Assembly (NCBI RefSeq): GCF_012641405.1
Contig: NZ_JABAII010000009.1
Location: 1 to 64,000, forward strand
Length of the DNA: 64,000 nucleotides
Direction: 5' to 3'
Source: Rhizobium sp. P40RR-XXII
GTDB lineage: Bacteria > Pseudomonadota > Alphaproteobacteria > Rhizobiales > Rhizobiaceae
Position numbers and translations under genes: made by a program. Positions 16,889 to 26,386 of this stretch are shown here, piece by piece. The notes beneath the pieces were generated by a model. That model was given only the letters and a program-made list of their open reading frames with translations, was not told the origin of the DNA and made no database searches. Numbering within the stretch: position 1 is the first letter of the stretch; every line of letters starts with the position of its first letter.

Positions 16889-18955
16889 TCAGAGTTCGAG
16901 CTGGATCTGGTTTTCCTCATCGCTCTCCTGCTCGGCGGGCACCGAGCAGCACAGCAGCACTTCGCCTTCGCCAATCGCCGCCGTCGGCTCTTTGATGTAG
17001 GTCACCGTACCCTTGGTGAGCTTGGTGCGGCATGTGCCGCAACTGCCTTCCCGGCAACTGAATTCGGGGCTGAGGCCGCGCGCTTCCGCCAACTCAAGCA
17101 GCGTACCGGCCTCAGGTGTCCACCGGGCTTCCTTCAGCGATCCCATGAAGGCGACCGGCACCGGCTTTGTAGATGGCGGTCGACGGGTGGATGGGCTCGC
17201 CCCGGCGTCGAACGTTCGCTTCAGCGATGACGGGCCGAAAGCCTCCGCATGAATGCGGCCATCGGCAATATTATAGCCGCGCAAGCCATCGTAGAGTGAT
17301 TGGGTGAACTGTGGCGGCCCGCACAGGTAGAAATCATAATCGTTGAACGGCAGGTGGCGGGACAGGAGCGGCATGTCGATGCGCCCGATGGCGTCATAGT
17401 CAACGCTTTCTTCAGCGCCATTGGCATCGCTCAAGACCCGGATCAGCCTCACCGCGCCTCGCGCGGCGCTGATGAGCTCGGAGATTTCCCGGTCGAACGG
17501 GCGCTCCTGTCTGGAACGCGCCGCGTGAAAAAGAATGATCGGGCGAATGCGCTGCTTGCGCAGGCCCTCGTAGACAACGTGGCGCAACATGGCAAGCAGG
17601 GGCGTTATCCCGACCCCGCCGGCAAGCAATACTGCCGGACGGGTAGCGCGGGCGTCGATGATAAAACTGCCGGCCGGCGAGCGTGCCTCGATCGTGTCGC
17701 CGACGCGGATATGATCGTGGAGGTGCTGTGATACCGCGCCGTCGCGCTTGACACTGATGCGGTAAACGCCGTCCGAGGGTGCCACCGACAGCGTATAGGT
17801 TCGGATGATAGGCTTGTCGATGCCTGGAACGCTGATGCGGATCGGCAGATGCTGGCCGGCAACATGCGGCAGCAAACCCGCCCCATCGCTTGGCTGAAGG
17901 TGAAACGAACGGATGGAGGCGCTTTCTTCCACAATCCTGGTCACGGTCAGGGCGCGCCATCGGGTGGCGAGTTCCGCGGCGCGCAGCCGATTGGCCGCCT
18001 GCGCCCAATCGCCGGTCATCAACGAATTGGCGGACCAGCCGTCCTCCCGGAAGGACCAGCGCAGTGCCAACGCGTTCCGCCGGCGGATGATCCGGCGTGC
18101 CTTGAACGTCCACAGTCGTTCGGCGCCCTGAAAGGCCGCAATCTCCGGTGAATCGAGAATAAGCTCGGCGTCACCGGCCATCTGGAGCATGTCGCCGCTG
18201 GAATAATCGACGAAGACAAGCCCGGCCTTGCCGTTCAACAGGATGTTGCCGAGCGTTGCGAAAAAGAGGTTTCCGTCGAAGTCCGGGATTGTCAGTGTCC
18301 CGTCGCCCGCAATGCGAACGAAACCGGCCTTGCCGCCGCGATGCGACACGTCGACCTGGCGTCGATCCTCGCGATCGGCATAGGAGGCGACGAAAAACGC
18401 ATCCGCATCCGTGATCATGGCGCGTGCGGCACCATCGAGGTCGGGCAGGTCTTCGACGGTGCCGGAAAAATCTCCGCCCGGATCTCGAACGAATTCGAAA
18501 TCCCGCAGCTGAATGTAACGAGGGCAGTTTCCAAAGCTCTGGTCGACATCCACACGGAAGCCGTCGGGTGAATCGGAGACGAAGCCGTTCATTCGGTTGC
18601 GCCGCCTTGTGTGCATCTCCATGCCAAGCAGGCCGATTGGCCGGCCTTCGGCTAAACCCTCGCTTGCGGGGTCGGTTGGATCTCTTGTGACCGCGATATT
18701 CAAGGCGGTTGACGATGGAGAGGACATGAAACCGGGGCGCCCTTCAAGGAAGGTTGCCCACGCGTCACCACGGCTGTCGACGCTGCCTAGCACGATGAAC
18801 GGCAGCTGGGCGTAGAAGTCGCGATGCTGGTCTGGCATGAAATCGCGGATGACACGCTGGCCGACGGTCGCCATGCGTTCGGCGACGCCGACCTTCTGCT
18901 GAATATAGGTCTCGCCTTCGTGCCAGACCGGCAGGGTCTTCAAGGGCTCGTTCAT
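16889..18955 (-). CDS. fused PNPOx-like / FAD-NAD reductase / 2Fe-2S ferredoxin protein
   Basis: 688 residues in three parts. Residues about 30-200 form a PNPOx-like FMN split barrel (QLPFIVLGSVDSRGDAWATF). Residues about 320-560 are a ferredoxin-NADP reductase module with FAD motif RTYTLS and NAD motif LLAGGVGITPLLAM. The C-terminus is a plant-type ferredoxin with CREGSCGTC and a final CCS contributing the 2Fe-2S ligands. The start is ATG 18955 with GGAG eight bases before it. This single-chain electron-transfer protein probably moves NAD(P)H electrons to the split-barrel active site or to a partner. The GST gene lies upstream in the same unit. Confidence 0.88.
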   Translation of the reverse strand: MNEPLKTLPVWHEGETYIQQKVGVAERMATVGQRVIRDFMPDQHRDFYAQLPFIVLGSVDSRGDAWATFLEGRPGFMSSPSSTALNIAVTRDPTDPASEGLAEGRPIGLLGMEMHTRRRNRMNGFVSDSPDGFRVDVDQSFGNCPRYIQLRDFEFVRDPGGDFSGTVEDLPDLDGAARAMITDADAFFVASYADREDRRQVDVSHRGGKAGFVRIAGDGTLTIPDFDGNLFFATLGNILLNGKAGLVFVDYSSGDMLQMAGDAELILDSPEIAAFQGAERLWTFKARRIIRRRNALALRWSFREDGWSANSLMTGDWAQAANRLRAAELATRWRALTVTRIVEESASIRSFHLQPSDGAGLLPHVAGQHLPIRISVPGIDKPIIRTYTLSVAPSDGVYRISVKRDGAVSQHLHDHIRVGDTIEARSPAGSFIIDARATRPAVLLAGGVGITPLLAMLRHVVYEGLRKQRIRPIILFHAARSRQERPFDREISELISAARGAVRLIRVLSDANGAEESVDYDAIGRIDMPLLSRHLPFNDYDFYLCGPPQFTQSLYDGLRGYNIADGRIHAEAFGPSSLKRTFDAGASPSTRRPPSTKPVPVAFMGSLKEARWTPEAGTLLELAEARGLSPEFSCREGSCGTCRTKLTKGTVTYIKEPTAAIGEGEVLLCCSVPAEQESDEENQIQLEL

Positions 18956-19014
18956 GTCCTGTCTCCCGAAAATGAAGATCGGGCGCACGCATGCCGCGCG
19001 CCCTTATCCCGGCC

Positions 19015-19626
19015 TCAAGCCGCAAGGCCGACCGGCGTGTGAGCGAAGGGGACGAAGCCCGCCAGCGCCTCGATACGACGAAGGAACGCGTCGACGGCAG
19101 GGTAGGTGGAAAGGTCGACATTGCCTTCCGGCGCACGGGCCACATAGCTGTAGATCGCAACGTCCGCGATCGTCGGCGCGTCGCCGACGAGCCAGTTGTG
19201 CACAGTAAGCTGGCTTTCGAGTTTGCGCAGCAGCGCATGGGCGCGGCCGATAACCTCTTCTGGATTATATTTGGCGCCGAAGACGGTGATTAACCGCGCC
19301 GCTGCCGGACCATAGGCCACTTCACCGGCGGCAACCGACAGCCAACGCTGGACAGCGGCAGAGCCCTTCGCGTCTTCGGGTAGCCAATCCGTCCGAGCCG
19401 CTTTCTTTGCGAGATAGACAAGGATGGCATTGGAATCGACGATCACAACGTCGCCATCCTCCAACACCGGCACCTGACCGAATGGGTTCAGCTTGAGAAA
19501 TTCGGGCGTCTTATGCGCGCCGGACTTCAGGTCGACCTCGACCAGCTCGTGGGGCAGGCCAAGCAGCGAGACGAACAAACGTGCCCGATGCGAGTGACCC
19601 GACAAAGGGTGATGATAAAGTTTCAT
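19015..19626 (-). CDS. glutathione S-transferase
   Basis: 203 residues with an N-terminal thioredoxin-like domain (MKLYHHPLSGHSHRARLFVS, then FGQVPVLEDGDVVIVDSNAI contacting glutathione) and an all-helical C-terminal domain. ATG 19626 follows GGGAG by seven bases; an upstream in-frame start lacks a ribosome site. It is first in the minus-strand set with the flavoreductase fusion 59 bp downstream. It conjugates glutathione to electrophiles or reduces peroxides; the substrate is unknown. Confidence 0.9.
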   Translation of the reverse strand: MKLYHHPLSGHSHRARLFVSLLGLPHELVEVDLKSGAHKTPEFLKLNPFGQVPVLEDGDVVIVDSNAILVYLAKKAARTDWLPEDAKGSAAVQRWLSVAAGEVAYGPAAARLITVFGAKYNPEEVIGRAHALLRKLESQLTVHNWLVGDAPTIADVAIYSYVARAPEGNVDLSTYPAVDAFLRRIEALAGFVPFAHTPVGLAA

Positions 19627-20079
19627 GGTGCGCTCCCTAACTCTTCTGGCCGGGTCCATTCCCGATCCGCATGCCGAAAGTGCGACAGGTAGCCGCCAAT
19701 GAGAACGGTCGCGTTTGGCAGTTCATAATTGCAGTTGACGCAATAATTCCGAAAAACGCGCGGAGTGACGGGTCAAGATGTGGAACACTGACCAATATTC
19801 TCCGGGTGGATTCTAAGCCAAGCCATGCCTCAAGTGTGACCCCATGCGCATTTACACGCTGAAGATGAAAAGACCCAGGACCATGGATCAAGATCAAGCG
19901 CTGGGGTTCTGTCGCAAACCAGGCACCAAGCGCGAACAATGGTTCCGGGTAATCATCCGAAGGCAGTTCGTTCGTGGAAACAACGGTGCAAAGCAATAAA
20001 TTTTACAGAATTTCTTAAGCCGGTTTTGTCAGGCCTCTGTTTAGCCTATACTGAATTACAGAATGGGGATAACTCCGAT
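19627..20079. other. intergenic between divergent GST and GGDEF-like genes
   Basis: The divergent arrangement implies promoters for both sides. A 119-codon open frame on the minus strand (19637-19996) has no ribosome site and no recognisable content, so I do not call it. Confidence 0.4.
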
Positions 20080-20838
20080 ATGATTCTACAACGGCGACAT
20101 CCCTCCGCCACCATTGTCAAAGTCCTGTGGAGGGCCACGCTCGGCGCGCTGTGCGCCGTGGTCGGTTCCGTCGGTCTTGTACTTGTGTTAAATTTATTGA
20201 TGCCGGATCGACCATTTTTGGTCGGATTTGTCGGTGCAGCACTTATTTCCGCATTTGTAACCTTTCCGCTGCTTTTCGCCTTGCAGCTCAAAAACGGCGT
20301 CGTCCGCAACATGCAGGAAAACGCCACCCAGGCGGCGCGCTACGACAGCGTGACGAAGACGCTGAACGGTACGGCCTTTGCCGCGGCCGTCGAGCACTTT
20401 GTCGACCGGCGCAAGCATTCCGCCGCCGATGCCGGCGGCATCGTCATCGCCGTCATCGTCGATACGCTCGACGACATCGGCCGCCGCTACGGGCTGCAAT
20501 GGGCCGACACGGTGATGCAATCGCTTGCCTCGATCATCCAGTCCTCGGTTCGTCGTGGCGATCTCGTGGCACGGCTCGCGACCAACGAACTCGGTATCTT
20601 CCTTCCTGGCGCCACGATCGAAAACGCTCACGACATCGGCACCCGCATCCGCGCGGGCGTCTCCGCGGCTACCTTCAGCGCCGACGGCGCGCCGCTTTCC
20701 TTCGCCATCCGCCTCGGCGGCATCTCCTTCGACGGCCCGGCCGACTTCACCCACCTCCGCCAGCTCGCCGACCAAATGGCCTTCGAGAACGACGACGAAA
20801 GCGATGGTTTCCCGATCAGCGTGCTGCCGGCCGCGTGA
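20080..20838 (+). CDS. membrane protein with degenerate GGDEF domain
   Basis: 252 residues: two N-terminal membrane helices (about 13-35 and 45-65) and a GGDEF-fold domain. The active-site motif is replaced (ARLATNELGIF where ARLGGDEFAVL is usual), so cyclase activity is unlikely. The inhibitory-site motif RxxD just before it (RRGD) is kept. It may bind cyclic-di-GMP as a receptor or partner with an active enzyme. The start ATG 20080 gives a short cytoplasmic tail; an upstream open frame to 19939 has no start signal. Confidence 0.8.
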   Translation: MILQRRHPSATIVKVLWRATLGALCAVVGSVGLVLVLNLLMPDRPFLVGFVGAALISAFVTFPLLFALQLKNGVVRNMQENATQAARYDSVTKTLNGTAFAAAVEHFVDRRKHSAADAGGIVIAVIVDTLDDIGRRYGLQWADTVMQSLASIIQSSVRRGDLVARLATNELGIFLPGATIENAHDIGTRIRAGVSAATFSADGAPLSFAIRLGGISFDGPADFTHLRQLADQMAFENDDESDGFPISVLPAA

Positions 20839-20933
20839 GAGGGATAGCGCAAGCGCACCCTTTCGAATGCGTTCTCGTTGGCCCTCTGAATATTGGACCT
20901 AAACATTAATGCGCCGGCTTCTGTAAGCTGAAC

Positions 20934-21833
20934 TCAAGCGACCACCGCCAAGCTCGGCGAAGCGCGCAAGCGGGCTATGTCGCGCGCCGGCGATTCCCCA
21001 AAGTGGCGGCGATATTCGCGACTGAACTGCGTCGGGCTTTCGTAACCCACGCGGAAAGCGGCAGTCCTGACGTCGATGCCCTGGACCAGCATCAGGCTGC
21101 GCGCGTCCTGCAACCTCAGTTGCTTCTGGAATTGCAGCGGCGTCATCGCCGTCACGGCGCGAAAATGCTCGTGCAGGCTCGACGCACTCATGCCTACTTC
21201 CGCAGCAAGCCGCTCGATGCGGAACCGTTCCCGGAAGTTCTTCCCGATCCAGGCGATGGCACGGCCGACCTGAGCCACCCGACCCTGGCCGGAGGTGATG
21301 TGGCGCATCCTGGCGCAGTCCGGACCGGCGAGCAGATGATAAAGGATTTCTTGTTCGGCAAGCGGCCCGAGCACGGGCAGCGCCGCCGGATCGTCGAGCA
21401 GGCGCAACAGGCGTAGGGACGCGTCGAGCAGACCGGCGCCGGCGTCGGACACCGTCTTGCCTATCGGCGGAGACGGCGCACCCTGCGGCGGCGACACGCG
21501 CAACGCCAATTCCCCTAGCATGACCGGATCGAAATCGAGATACAGGCAGAGATAGGGCTTATCGGGCGTCGCCTCGACCACATGGCCTATCGCCGGCAGA
21601 TCGTAGGTCACGACCCCATACCGCCCTGGTGCGTATCTGAAGACGCGGTCGCCCAGCGTGACCTCCTTGCGCCCCTGTGCGACGAGGCACAGTTGCGGCC
21701 GGTAAACATTCGGCATCGGCATCGTCACCGTGGAGGATCGAACAAGCGTTACACGCTCGAAAGGGGTGGCCTGGAAGCCATCCTTCGAGACGTGTCGGGC
21801 AATGACGGCCGCGATTTCGTTCAGTTTTTCCAT
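20934..21833 (-). CDS. AraC family transcriptional regulator
   Basis: About 299 residues from ATG 21833: an N-terminal AraC_N-type cupin domain (VYRPQLCLVAQGRKEVTLGD) and a C-terminal double helix-turn-helix (IERLAAEVGMSASSLHEHFRA, then VGYESPTQFSREYRRHFG). The start is uncertain; two ATGs upstream in the same frame also lack clear ribosome sites. It is divergent from the aldo/keto reductase gene, a common regulator-target layout, so it probably controls that gene. Confidence 0.9.
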   Translation of the reverse strand: MEKLNEIAAVIARHVSKDGFQATPFERVTLVRSSTVTMPMPNVYRPQLCLVAQGRKEVTLGDRVFRYAPGRYGVVTYDLPAIGHVVEATPDKPYLCLYLDFDPVMLGELALRVSPPQGAPSPPIGKTVSDAGAGLLDASLRLLRLLDDPAALPVLGPLAEQEILYHLLAGPDCARMRHITSGQGRVAQVGRAIAWIGKNFRERFRIERLAAEVGMSASSLHEHFRAVTAMTPLQFQKQLRLQDARSLMLVQGIDVRTAAFRVGYESPTQFSREYRRHFGESPARDIARLRASPSLAVVA

Positions 21834-22006
21834 GAACCGGACCATCACATGCGAGCAGGAGGGCGGCAAGGTGAACCCGTGGAGTTTCTGGAGGATTAGG
21901 CAGCAATCCTCGCGCATCAGGCTAACCGCTCGGCGGCGGCGCGCGTCATAGTGTCAGCGGCGACTAGGTCACAGCAAACCAGCCGCGCAACAAATATGGA
22001 GCAAAC

Positions 22007-22960
22007 ATGACAACTAATAATCTGAAGATTCCCACGGTCGCACTGGGAACCTGGGCCTGGGGCGACAGCGGCGAGACCGGCGACGGCTACTTCGGCAGCC
22101 CTCTGAGCAAGGCTGGCCTGGAGGAGGTCGCCGACAAGGCGCATGCAGCCAACTTCACTTTGTGGGATACCGCTGTGGTATATGGTATGGGCCGTTCAGA
22201 GACCGTACTCGGGCAGGTACTGAAGCGCTTCGCGCGCAATGAATATCAGCTCTCCACTAAATTCACCCCGCAGGCCGCGGGGACCAGCGATAATCCAGTG
22301 TCGGACATGCTGGAGCAGAGCTTGGCCCGCCTCGGCACCGACTACATCGACCTCTACTGGATTCACAATCCAGCCGACGTGGCGCGGTGGACGCCGCACT
22401 TGATCCCGTTGCTGAAGAGTGGGAAGGTCAAACATGTCGGCGTCTCGAATCACAATCTGGGCGAAATCGAGCTCGCCAACCAGATCCTCGGAGAAGCCGG
22501 GTTCCGGGTCGAGGCTATCCAGAACCACTACAGTCTCCTCTATCGAAGCTCTGAGCAAGCTGGCATCCTGGACTACTCCCGCAGCCACTGCATCCCATTC
22601 TTCGCCTATATGGTGCTTGAACAGGGTGCCCTGACCGGCAAGTACAGCTCGGAGACCCCGCTGCCGCAAGGAAGCAGCCGGGCAGAGACTTATAATGCCA
22701 TGCTGCCTCAGCTAAAGGCGCTGACGGACAAGCTCGCCTCAGTCGGCCACAGCCAAGGTGCGGCAGCTCCCGATGTCGCGACGGCGTGGGCCATCGCCAA
22801 GGGCACAATACCGATCATCGGTGTCACCAAGCCTCATCACGTCGATGGTTTGGTCCGGTCCGGCAGCATCACTCTTGCCGGTGACGACATCGCAGAGCTG
22901 GAAATGCTTGCTGAGGCCGCTGATGTGAATACCCGCGGCTGGTGGGAAAAGGAGATGTAA
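22007..22960 (+). CDS. aldo/keto reductase
   Basis: 317 residues of the NAD(P)H-dependent aldo/keto reductase barrel family. The catalytic tetrad is visible as Asp and Tyr in LWDTAVVYGMG, Lys in QLSTKF and His in YWIHNP. GGAG precedes ATG 22007 by six bases. It is transcribed away from the AraC-type gene. It reduces carbonyl compounds; the natural substrate is unknown. Confidence 0.92.
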   Translation: MTTNNLKIPTVALGTWAWGDSGETGDGYFGSPLSKAGLEEVADKAHAANFTLWDTAVVYGMGRSETVLGQVLKRFARNEYQLSTKFTPQAAGTSDNPVSDMLEQSLARLGTDYIDLYWIHNPADVARWTPHLIPLLKSGKVKHVGVSNHNLGEIELANQILGEAGFRVEAIQNHYSLLYRSSEQAGILDYSRSHCIPFFAYMVLEQGALTGKYSSETPLPQGSSRAETYNAMLPQLKALTDKLASVGHSQGAAAPDVATAWAIAKGTIPIIGVTKPHHVDGLVRSGSITLAGDDIAELEMLAEAADVNTRGWWEKEM

Positions 22961-23197
22961 GTCTGAAGCGCCGCGTTCCCAAGATGACCGCCGTTCCGAC
23001 CAACACGGTCGGCGATCATCTCGCATCTGCCTCTGGCGCAAAGAGCTGCCGCGTTCAAATTGCGCCAGACAGCCGCTCTCGGGATCGGCTTGCCGCCTGC
23101 CGCAACGACGAAGGTTCGCCAGAAGCCGACATTCCCACGGCTGTTCGCCTCTTTAGCATCAATCACGCTGTCTACAACGCGCTGCCTGAGACCTAAG

Positions 23198-23572
23198 TCA
23201 TTTCGTCGGCTTAGTCCGCGCGGTCAATTTATTTCGATCAGGATCGCGAAGATACGCGACGAACGCCCCGTTTGGTCGCTCCGCAGGCAGGCTCTCGATC
23301 GCTGTGCCGCCATGCGCGATACCGGCGGCATGCCAGGCGAGAACGTGATCTTGGCTCGCGGCGGCTATACCGATAGTCCCGCCGTTCGCCGCGGTTGCGG
23401 GCTTGCCGTCGATCGGTGTCGTGATCATCAGCCGACCGCCCTCGTGGACATAGATCAGCCTTCCTCTCGCATCCATCTCGCCCGGATTGCCTCCCAATGC
23501 AACGAACGTGGCGTCGTAGAAGCTCCTGGCTCGCTCCAAGTCGTTACTTCCGATCATGATGTGCGTGAACAT
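23198..23572 (-). CDS. VOC family (glyoxalase/bleomycin resistance-like) protein
   Basis: 124 residues with the paired beta-alpha-beta-beta-beta pattern of the VOC fold: MFTHIMIGSNDLERARSFYD at the start and VAYLRDPDRNKL at the end. Family metal-site residues are partly visible (His4, late Asp/Asn). It is alone on the minus strand, convergent with the aldo/keto reductase gene. Its function within this broad family cannot be chosen from sequence. Confidence 0.85.
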   Translation of the reverse strand: MFTHIMIGSNDLERARSFYDATFVALGGNPGEMDARGRLIYVHEGGRLMITTPIDGKPATAANGGTIGIAAASQDHVLAWHAAGIAHGGTAIESLPAERPNGAFVAYLRDPDRNKLTARTKPTK

Positions 23573-24472
23573 GCTTCATCTCCAGCATAGTATCCAATGG
23601 GTCCCATCCAGGCCAATCTAACCCAGCCATGGGTCAGCCGCAAAACTCTCGACTAACGCCGCACTTGTTTTCCGGATTTTTGCACATCGCAGAATAGGAC
23701 GCTTCGCGCCGGCCGCAATGTCCGGTGTGGATAATCGTTGTCACTCGATTGCGATCGCGCGCGCCGCGGCAGCGACATGGTGCGCCTCGAGGACATTGGA
23801 TTAATGGACAACTCAATTTCGGATCGGGAACTCGCAAACGCTGTCGCCAAGCATAAGTCGATGTTTCGCCGAGAAAGCGATTTCGGATTTCAGAATCACT
23901 TCAGCTCAATCACCGAACGCTACTAGCCCGACACCTCTACTCACCGCCCTTTCGAAAAGATCGTGCATCTCGTCCAATGTGTTAAGTTTTTGCCGATTTC
24001 CTTCTAATTCGCGTGCATATGCCGCTAACGTCCCAGCAACACCTTTACCTGCGGGAGCTTCAGCATCGAAACCGCGAAATACGCGAGATCGGCGCCCGCC
24101 TGGCGGCGCTTATTGAACAGGTAGCAAATAAACGGTGCGCATCGAGATCAAAGGAACCCGCGAGTTCTAGTCCGTCAGGGTTTGAGGTACGCATTTAGTG
24201 AAGCGATCCACATCGTAGATATGCAGCATATCCAGTCAATTCCAAAGCTCATGGGTCTCTGGGCGGGCAAGCCTCAGGTCCCGACAATGCGCATAAGGTA
24301 AATGTCAATCTAGATGCGGCCTGCGGCTTGACAAGCCTTGCCTTGCCCTAAGGATCTTGAGTAGCAAAGCGACTGGGAGAAGCCAACAAGAAGAGCAGGT
24401 GTGCAAGACACCTGCACGTTCAAATATGCCATCTAGATATTGCGGAAATAAGAGAGCCGCTGGATTTTCCGT
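23573..24472. other. long intergenic region with one hairpin and two doubtful tiny ORFs
   Basis: No convincing gene in about 900 bp. Plus-strand frames at 23804-23926 (40 residues) and from ATG 24019 to 24198 (59 residues, helical and charged) have no clear ribosome site. GCAGGTGT (24395-24402) and ACACCTGC (24408-24415) form a perfect hairpin with a 5-base loop, 58 bp before the EcfG-type promoter. Confidence 0.4.
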
Positions 24473-24498
24473 GGAACACTCGGGGTCGACTAACCGTT
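24473..24498 (+). promoter_or_regulatory. EcfG-type general stress promoter
   Basis: GGAAC (24473-24477), 17 bases, then CGTT (24495-24498) matches the promoter recognised by EcfG/RpoE2 sigma factors in rhizobia. It lies 28 bp before the DUF4142 start and should drive that gene and the two after it. Confidence 0.7.
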
Positions 24499-24526
24499 TA
24501 GGCGGAAGACAATCCAGGAGGTTCTC

Positions 24527-25054
24527 ATGAAACACTTCGCTATCGTATCACTCGCCCTCGTGCTCGCCGGTCCGGCTTTCGCGCAGTCTGCGGCCGAGAA
24601 GACCGGCGTCAATTCCCTGATCGGCGTTGCGCCAAAGACCGATGACTTCGTTCAGGAAGCGGCGACCAGTGATATGTTCGAGATTGCCTCCAGCAAGCTT
24701 GCCTTGGAACGCGGTGACGCTGCAACAAAAGCATTCGCCCAGCAGATGGTGACCGATCATCAGAAGACCACCGACGAACTCAAGGGACTGGTTGCAAGCG
24801 GCAAGGTGAAGGCATCGCTTCCGACAGCCATGACATCCAGTCAACAAAGCATGCTCGATAAGTTGAACGGGCTTCAGGGCGCAGACTTCAACAAGCGATA
24901 TCATGCCGATCAGCAATCCGTTCATGAGGATGCGGTCGATCTCTTCAAGCGCTATGCCGAAGGTGGTGACAATGCCGATTTGAAGGCGTGGGCCGCCAGT
25001 ACGCGTCCGGCTCTGGAACACCACTTGCAGATGGCGAAGGGCCTCAACAAGTAG
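24527..25054 (+). CDS. DUF4142 exported protein, copy 1
   Basis: 175 residues: signal peptide (MKHFAIVSLALVLAGPAFA) and a DUF4142 helical domain, a ferritin-like bundle found in many exported stress proteins (FAQQMVTDHQKTTDELK, then WAASTRPALEHHLQMAK). AGGAGG precedes ATG 24527. It heads a three-gene unit behind an EcfG-type promoter. A second gene at 26741-27268 encodes a close paralogue of identical length in the opposite orientation. No biochemical role is established. Confidence 0.9.
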   Translation: MKHFAIVSLALVLAGPAFAQSAAEKTGVNSLIGVAPKTDDFVQEAATSDMFEIASSKLALERGDAATKAFAQQMVTDHQKTTDELKGLVASGKVKASLPTAMTSSQQSMLDKLNGLQGADFNKRYHADQQSVHEDAVDLFKRYAEGGDNADLKAWAASTRPALEHHLQMAKGLNK

Positions 25055-25080
25055 GCTGCGGGCATGACAGGAGGAAAATC

Positions 25081-25671
25081 ATGACCGATGAAGAAGCAAG
25101 AAAGCTGCGCGCCTATCAACTTTGGGAAAGCGAGGGGCGCCCCGAAGGTCGGGATCTTGCGCATTGGTATCAGGCCGATGACGGCGAGACCGGGGTAGCG
25201 GATCAAGACGCTCGGTACGTGCCATATGATCCTGGTGCAGCGGCCGCGGGATCGCTTGTGATCAAATTTTATCATTCCGGCGATCAGATTCGCGGATACG
25301 TTCGCAAGATTGCCGAGACGGGCGAAGACGATACGATATTTCCTGGCGAGGAGATGGAGCCCGAAGCCGCTTTTAAACTTGCCGAATCCCACAATGGAGA
25401 TAGCGGCAAGCCGATTTTCGTAGAGCTCGTCGAGGGCGTCGAATGGGATCCGTCATGGGGCGCGCTCGGCCGTGGTGATCTCGAAACGAGTCCAGTCGAG
25501 ACAGATGACTCTCGCTCTGCGGATAATCCCACCACCGGGCGCCGTCGCTCCCGTGTAGCTCGAGGGACTGGAAAGGGACTGGACCGTGCGATGGGCAAGA
25601 CGCAGCCTTCCCAGGGAACAATCGAGACTGCAAGCCCAACCGTCCAGGAGCCCAAACGTGGCAAAAAATGA
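25081..25671 (+). CDS. DUF2934 domain protein
   Basis: 196 residues. The N-terminal 40 residues (RAYQLWESEGRPEGRDLAHW) are a DUF2934 domain, usual in rhizobial stress genes. The middle holds a conserved-looking segment around YVRKIAETGEDD and EGVEWDPSWG, and the C-terminus is low-complexity and basic. GGAGG precedes ATG 25081. It follows the DUF4142 gene by 26 bp and overlaps the next small gene by 14 bp. The product appears cytoplasmic. Confidence 0.85.
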   Translation: MTDEEARKLRAYQLWESEGRPEGRDLAHWYQADDGETGVADQDARYVPYDPGAAAAGSLVIKFYHSGDQIRGYVRKIAETGEDDTIFPGEEMEPEAAFKLAESHNGDSGKPIFVELVEGVEWDPSWGALGRGDLETSPVETDDSRSADNPTTGRRRSRVARGTGKGLDRAMGKTQPSQGTIETASPTVQEPKRGKK

Positions 25672-25894
25672 AAGCCCGTCCAATACGCAAATCGAAAGGG
25701 ACGCCAGAGGCCAGTCCGAAAGCAACCACGCTGGCGGATCCAACGACGGCGTCAGCAGCGCCAAGCCGCGTGTCATCACGCATTCCACCGACGCGACGGT
25801 CAGCAAGAAGCCGCCGGGCAAGGACAAAGACGCAAAGGACTGGGACGTCCATTACGACGAGCGCGATATGAATGACGGTGAGTTTCGAGGATAG
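25658..25894 (+). CDS. small hydrophilic protein
   Basis: 78 residues from GTG 25658, with AGGAG eight bases upstream inside the end of the DUF2934 gene. The product is almost entirely polar (Ser, Asn, Asp, Lys, Gly) and ends DWDVHYDERDMNDGEFRG; it is probably disordered. An ATG in another frame lies nearby, but the GTG frame has the best ribosome site. It likely belongs to the stress operon. I do not recognise the family. Confidence 0.6.
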   Translation: MAKNESPSNTQIERDARGQSESNHAGGSNDGVSSAKPRVITHSTDATVSKKPPGKDKDAKDWDVHYDERDMNDGEFRG

Positions 25895-26386
25895 AATGCC
25901 ACTTGAAACAACGCCTTCCAGCGTAAGCCGGACTTCTAAGAGGCGCGATTGCCCGGTTAACCGCCAAGAGGCGTAATTTGATAGGAGAGCCTGATGCACG
26001 TCTCAACCTTCCTGCGCCTGTTCGCCGACCCTCATTCCGCCATTGTACCCTTGCGCCACCCGCAAAGTAGTTTCTGTTCGAAGGGTTCGTCGTGAAAAAC
26101 TAGGCCTTCTTGCTGGGAGCACTCGGCGACGCCTCTGCAGCATCGCCTTGTCGCACGGCCCTCCCAATTCGTGAGGGAGGCGTGCCCAGCGCCCGTCTCC
26201 CGTGTGGGGATAGTACTGACCCTGCTTTCCGACCATCGGCTTCGATCGATGTTAGGATGCCGACCATGTTTGTGATGGCGAAATTAACCGAAGCAAAGGC
26301 GAGGCACGACCCATCGCACGGCACGATCGGCACTCCACCTCAACCTTGTTTGGCGTCCGTTTCGATTTGCCGGCTCGTATGAGCGA
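25895..26386. other. intergenic, no convincing gene
   Basis: A 33-codon frame at 25994-26095 has AGGAG before its ATG but an unremarkable product (MHVSTFLRLFADPHSAIV...), so it is not called. Nothing else is supported in this 490 bp stretch. Confidence 0.35.

Noticed and set aside
19637..19996. 119-codon minus-strand frame upstream of the GST gene
   Set aside because: No ribosome site, and nothing recognisable in the product.
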